Source: Sipunculus nudus | Taxonomy: Eukaryota > Annelida > Sipuncula > Golfingiida > Sipunculidae | Direction: 5' to 3' | NCBI GenBank assembly: GCA_026874595.1 | Contig: CM049316.1 | Coordinates: 66,259,176-66,323,175 of the forward strand | DNA: 64,000 nucleotides | Made by a program: the position numbers and the translations under genes | Notes under the pieces: generated by a model | What the model was told of the DNA's origin: nothing | Databases searched by the model: none | The model's input: the letters and a program-made list of their open reading frames with translations, nothing else | In this document: one piece after another, positions 59,001 through 64,000 of the stretch | Numbering within the stretch: position 1 is the stretch's first letter | How the letters are laid out: every line of letters starts with the position of its first letter

Positions 59001-60860
59001 TGCTTAAGAATATCAGTTACCAGTAATTTTTAATATGATGGCCCAAATAAAAATAATCATGTTCTCAGCAGATGGTCATCTGACAAGAGGTTATTCCATT
59101 TTGATGAAGTTGATTCTATCATGTAAATATGCATGTATTAAGGTTGAAGTCTGTCAAAGCCTTGTCCAAATCTTACAAACATATACTTGATGTTGGGATT
59201 AAACTGAAATTGGGAGCTTACAGTACACACGACAACAACATGTTGTGACCATGAGTCTCAGCGGGAGCTGTATACTGATCAACACACAGGGAAGTGTTTT
59301 CATACAATCATGATATACGGTCAGCTTCACTTTCAATGTGAATGATAAAGAAATCAGAGATCAGGTACAGCCACTGGAACACATCAATAACTAGTGGTTA
59401 CTTCTGTATGACTTTTATATCACAAGCTCTGATCTCAACTACCTGACCACAATGTTGGTTATATATTTGGTTATAACCTAATGTCGTCTGCGGCCTAGTC
59501 TGTAGCTCTGGATTAGATAGTTGTCTGAACAACCAGAACAGAGACTGGACCTTGTTTTTGTGCGGAACAAACAGTTTTCTCGGAATATCCTGACACAAGG
59601 ACGAACACATTAATAATCATGCCCTTGGACATGTGTGAGTCAGTGCAACATGGAAATGAGTGCCCCTGTGTTAAAAGGCTGTCACATGAACATGACCTTC
59701 ATTTCAGAAATCTCAAATTTAGATCATGCTGACCATGAAATTGTGTGAACACACTTTCATTGAGTGTTTTAGAGCCTTATTTTGTTAAATTTTACCTTAA
59801 ACAGTTGTACATTTTAAATTAAAAAAAAAAGACACACTAAGTTGTAAGATGCAGTAATCGATCATAATGTATATCAATATTACCTTGGATAATTACTTAA
59901 GTAAAATATAAGATACACAAAGAACGGACACAAACTGCAGAGAACAGACACAAACTACTAAAAACAGACACAAACGGCTGTGTCAGACACAAACTACTGA
60001 GAACAAACACAAACTGCTGAGACACAGACAAAAACTGCTGAGAACAGACACAAACTGCTGGTGTTTCATAAGCAATGCCTGCATGGACCATAAGCACCAA
60101 TATAGGGATGCTGGCCATTCTCAGTCAACTCTATGATCTTATGTCATAAAGTAAGATGTTTCTTTTCCTGAACTGAAAATGGAAGTGCTAGTGTTGAGAG
60201 AAGGAGAGACTTTTAGTGCAAAATTAACTCTATTAATATTAAAACCAGCAGTTCTATGAAGGCATGCAAGTACACGTTAAAACTTGTGATTATAAAAGCT
60301 TACAAAACCAGGGAACATGTATCATGTGGGCCGCTTACCTGTACAAATGTGTGAGATGAGTTTAATTAGTTCAAATTTATTAATCTTACAGCTGAATACC
60401 TATGCTTCTGATATTATCACTGGCGATAATTACGACCATCATGGTTTATATTTATAAAATCATCTTAAGGCTCCGATATTACAGTCAGCATGTTTGCATT
60501 CAATTATTTTAGGCATCATGTCTGAGACTTTTACTACACACAGTTGATCAATAGGGGTACACGGCTCTTAACCTTGTCATATCAGCAATAGATAAAAGTC
60601 CTTGTGATTTGACAAGACCCTTACTTGTCAAGTGGATAGTCGTTATATCCTCTGACTCACTCAGGGTGACATGAGAACATGAGGACATATATCTTACATA
60701 TCTCTTGCAAAGGACTGCATTGCAGTTTATAGGCATTTGTATTTTATAAAATACTAATAATTCACAAAGAACTGGTATTTCTGCATGTCATTTTATTAAA
60801 CTTTCAGTTTGTTTAATCTTCAGGCAATCCATTCAATGAAGAGAACACAGAAACATTTAA
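59001..60860. other. Intergenic, mostly unassigned
   Basis: There is no recognisable exon on either strand. The only structured feature is the minisatellite at 59918-60062. Confidence 0.4.
59918..60062. repeat. ~20-bp minisatellite 'gaacagacacaaactgctga'
   Basis: About seven imperfect units vary at 1-4 bases each. The minus-strand open frame through it is a Val/Ser/Cys-rich shadow. Confidence 0.9.
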
Positions 60861-60867
60861 AAAAAAA

Positions 60868-62090
60868 AGAAAAAAAAAAGCGACTCATGGGTCATTACGC
60901 TAAGCTGAATTTGATATGTGTACAGGTGATGCATCTATTAATGACTGATGTTATGATATGGTAAAAAAATATTTAAGAAACCTTAAATAATGGGTAGAAT
61001 GAATTCCAGAGTGCTCAAAATCATTTTTTCTTAGCCCATAGTCCTTAGAAAATAGCTAACAGCAAGATTCAATCATGAACTCCTAAGATGCTTTTAGAAG
61101 TTTCTACATTAAACGGCTATGACCTGTGTCAGTCTGACTTATAGGGTACTCAAATCATGTTGTTTCACACAGCCCACAGAATATAGGCCACAGTGACCCT
61201 ATTTTGGATGTCATAGGAAATATTATAATGACTTCCCATTATACTACGAAAGACATTTCTATTGCCAACAGTATAGATAGGTGACCTGTCTGACTTTCTG
61301 GGTTGTCAAAATTAGGTTTTGTGCTCATAGCTCAGAGAATATAGGCCACAGTGACCTAATTTCAGGTTTCAAAGGAGACTTGCAAAAGACCTCCTTAGAT
61401 GTAATATAAGAAGATTCTAGGTCAAACAGAAAAAAATGTAGCCTTGCCTGTCTAGGTGCTCATAATATTTTTGGTTGTTTTTTTGCAGATTATAGGTCAC
61501 CAGTTTCACCAGTTTTATAGGACCTAGTTTCAGGTTTCGAAGGAGATTGCCAGAACCTCCTTACATGTTGTGTTATAAGTTTCTAGGCCTAACAGTTTCA
61601 AATTGTACACATCTCACTTCCAGGGTGCTCAAATCATAGTTTTGTTCCCCCTATAGCTGGCAAGATATTACTCATCATGACCTTATTTCAGGTTTCCAAG
61701 AAAAAATTAACCAAGACACCTGGATATTACATAAGAAGATTCTAGGGCTAACGGATTCAGTTTGTTCACATTTGACTTTCATTCCAATAGCTCACAGAAT
61801 ATATTTCACAGTGAGCTAATTTCATATTTCCAAGGACATTTACCCAGGACATCCTAGAATGTCACATTGGAAGATTGTAAACAAGAAGGATACAAGATGA
61901 GCTCTGTCTGACTCTCTGGGTGCTAAAAATCATGCTTTCGGCCAGTAGCTTGCAGAATATAGGTCACCATGACCTCGTTTCAGGTTTCCCAGGAGATTTG
62001 CTTAGGACCTCCCAGGAAGTTCAATTAAAAACATCCAGGTCTAACAGTTCATTTGAAGGTCTAAAAAATAGCGAAAAAAAGGTGCATAAA
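60868..62090 (+). mobile_element. Family A element, + copy lacking the 3' hairpin
   Basis: The 5' end is 'gcgactcatgggtcattacg' then 'ctaagctgaa'. The body units carry 'ttctaggcctaacag', 'caggtttccaaggagatttg' and one exact GGTCAnnnTGACC (61962-61974), with near-matches at 61184-61198 and 61345-61359. It ends in an A-rich 'aaaaaatagcgaaaaaaagg' instead of the GGACGG/hairpin end. Confidence 0.7.
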
Positions 62091-62093
62091 TAA

Positions 62094-62325
62094 GAAAACA
62101 AGGGACCCATGGGTCACGGCGCTCAGCGTTATATATGATCACAAAATATGATTTGGAAGAGGAGGTAAGCAAATGGTGATTTTGTGCGGTAATATAAGCT
62201 GTATTATGAGTTGATGCTGTTTTGTAGAGGACTGATGTAATTTATATTATTTACATTTGGAAATGGTGACACACAGGTTTTGACTTGGCCATATAACTTT
62301 ATCTACATTGCAGTTGAAGTATTTG
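62094..62325 (+). mobile_element. Family A 5' end, short copy
   Basis: 'acaagggacccatgggtcac' (palindrome GACCCATGGGTC) and 'ggcgctcagcg', then ~200 bases of unrelated AT-rich sequence. Confidence 0.5.
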
Positions 62326-62326
62326 A

Positions 62327-63230
62327 AAACAAGGGGCCCAGGGGTCTCAACGCTCAGCTGTATTTGTCTATAAGGATATTTTAAAAGAAATTTTTTAGAA
62401 TGACGGTCAAGTTACCTTAACCAATGAACTTGTGACCAAAAAATCTGAGAACTTATAATTCCTTGAACTTGCAGCATTTATATTATTGTAACAATCTTTT
62501 AAAAAAGTGGATCCAGTGACCTCGACCTCTGACCAGGTAAGCTGAAAATCTAAAGATCTCTTCCACTTTGGGCAGGTAAGCCATGTATGAAAGATGGACA
62601 TTTTGGGATGAAAAGTTTGATTTACAGTGCATCCACAATAATTCTTAAGATGTGGCTCCTTCAGCTTTGACCTCTGGACCCTAAAATCAAAACGTTTCTT
62701 ACTTAAGTGGTGGATCATTAATAAAACAAGTCTGAAGCCAATCTGTCTAACCAAAGCAGAATTATCATCCATAGACTTATTTGTGACTGGATGGGCCCTG
62801 TGACCTTGACCTATGACCATATGACCCCAAATCAGAAAGAATCTTCACCTATTGGCAGGGGAGTATTATCTTGAAGATTGAAGGTTTGTGATGAAAAGTT
62901 TGGCTTGAAATGCATACACATTTGTTTTATAAAAATAGGTTCTCTAACCTTGACATTTGGCCTTTGGACCCCGAAATCAACATAGTTCTTACTTTAGCTG
63001 TGAGACATATAAATGTTAAGTTTGAAACAAATGTCAAACTAAATTGGAGTTATCATCTAGAAACTAATTTGTGAACAGATGGCTCCTGTGACATTGACCT
63101 TTTACCTTGTGACCCCAAATTAATGAATGCTCTCCTATACTGGTAAGTCAGCTAAATGTGCAAGATGGAGAGTTTAAGATGAAAAGTTTTGCTTAAAATG
63201 CAGCCATAATCATTTTAATGTGAATCTTGT
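62327..63230 (+). mobile_element. Family A-like 5' end with ~286-bp tandem units
   Basis: 'aacaaggggcccaggggtct' and 'caacgctcagctg' start the element. 'gtgacctcgacctctgacc', 'gtgaccttgacctatgacc' and 'gtgacattgaccttttacc' recur at 62516, 62801 and 63088, with 'gatgaaaagttt(g)gcttgaaatgca' between. The body sequence differs from the 55-62 kb copies although the 5' end is shared. Confidence 0.6.
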
Positions 63231-63260
63231 GACCAATCTTGTTCAATGGACCTATTTTTA

Positions 63261-64000
63261 TGCCCCCGCCACAAAGTGGCCGGGGCATATTGTTTTACCC
63301 ATGTCCATCATTCCGTCATTCCGTCATTCCGAAATCTAAACAGTTGTACGGACTTCTTTTCGTAATGCCTGCAGATATTGGCCTGATATTTGGTGTATGG
63401 GCAGATAAAGACCAGTTACAGATCGAATTTGCGTTTGTCTCGGTTGACTCACTTTTGACCGTTTTACGGCCCCTGAACATAGAAAAATTTCATTTTTATT
63501 TCTTCGGTGAAGATGTATATCAACAAAATCTTAGTCAAGTTTCGAAGATGGGTGACCTTGACCTAATTCGCTTTGTTTTAGAGCTTATCATAAAAAACAC
63601 TTGGAGGCTTATATCTCAGGAACCATTGTGTGGAATTTCACAAAACTTACTATGGTCATTGGGACTGGTAGTCTGTGCGTGCTGCACAATTTAATTGGCG
63701 CCACCTACAATTTCTGATTTTTAAAGATTTGTTATCGGATTTTTCAATTTTAGCTTTTTGTGCAGGATATCTGTAAAGGTATTCAACACAGGAATTTTAG
63801 TTATTCAGTGCTATTGCATATTTACAAAATCTTGGTCAAGTTCAAAGATGGGTGATCTTGACTTTCTTTTCAAGGTCATAGAGCTTAGAATAGAAAAAAA
63901 AACTTCTCAGGAAGAATATGGTGGGTTGTTTTGAAACATAGTACATACCTCTCCAATTTAAAGTTATAACTGATTATCAGCTTTGTATTCTAGTTTCGCA
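63261..64000 (-). mobile_element. Hairpin-ended element, family C (runs off the window)
   Basis: The terminal hairpin TGCCCCCGCCAC / GTGGCCGGGGCA (63261-63287) is followed by 'ttccgtcattccgtcattcc' and a body with 'gggtgaccttgacc' (twice, ~63550 and ~63850) and TTGGCGCCACC. By analogy with families A and B the hairpin is the element's 3' end, so the element is in minus orientation. The 151-residue + ORF through it is a shadow of repeat DNA. Confidence 0.65.

Noticed and set aside
63239-63694. 151-residue + ORF at the right edge
   Set aside because: It reads through the family C terminal hairpin and its CCGTCATT repeats. Repeat-derived open frames of this kind are shadows.

Overview
The window reads as nuclear DNA of an invertebrate animal, most likely a mollusc and probably a bivalve. 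It is AT-rich and gene-poor, with GT-AG introns of hundreds to thousands of bases. Microsatellites are long, and non-autonomous mobile elements are very dense (hairpin-ended Helentron-like elements, hAT MITEs, tRNA-derived SINEs, a LINE, and a Penelope/retrozyme-type hammerhead). The taxon is inferred from gene content and repeat style, not from an alignment.

1-24 kb: 19 phase-compatible exons of one + strand gene, encoding the C-terminal ~527 residues of a rifampicin-phosphotransferase / PEP-synthase-like enzyme. They end in the phosphohistidine swivelling domain (GGLLSHGAVVAREYGIP), with a stop at 23778-23780 and a poly(A) signal at 23899. Its introns carry three copies of one TIR MITE family, SINEs, a Helentron-like element and a 1.4-kb hairpin-ended element. 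A short minus-strand ORF running off the left edge may be the start of a divergent gene.

24-38 kb: intergenic repeats. They include a hAT-like MITE (25.2 kb), a 1-kb direct-repeat pair (28.5-31.7 kb), a 3.2-kb hAT-like element holding a ten-copy 147-168-bp satellite (32.5-35.8 kb), and a hAT MITE with a perfect 8-bp target duplication (36.8-37.2 kb).

38.4-39.7 kb: the 3' two-thirds of an ANL-superfamily (acyl-CoA synthetase / 4CL-like) enzyme on one exon, with a single-base frameshift in an A6 run.

40-48 kb: little coding content. It holds an isolated GC-rich patch (42.56-42.83 kb) and a decayed hAT MITE split by a pogo-like element and by a sequence with a complete hammerhead ribozyme (47636-47700).

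48-64 kb: mostly hairpin-ended, tandem-repeat-bearing elements of at least three families. A 5'-truncated LINE with a 12-bp target duplication is inserted in one of them. The last exon of a C-type lectin gene lies on the minus strand (54.3-54.55 kb). The 55-62 kb elements carry at least ten exact GGTCAnnnTGACC palindromes, the estrogen-response-element consensus.

The three protein-coding loci show no obvious functional link. The notable biology is the ribozyme and the shared architecture of the hairpin-ended elements.
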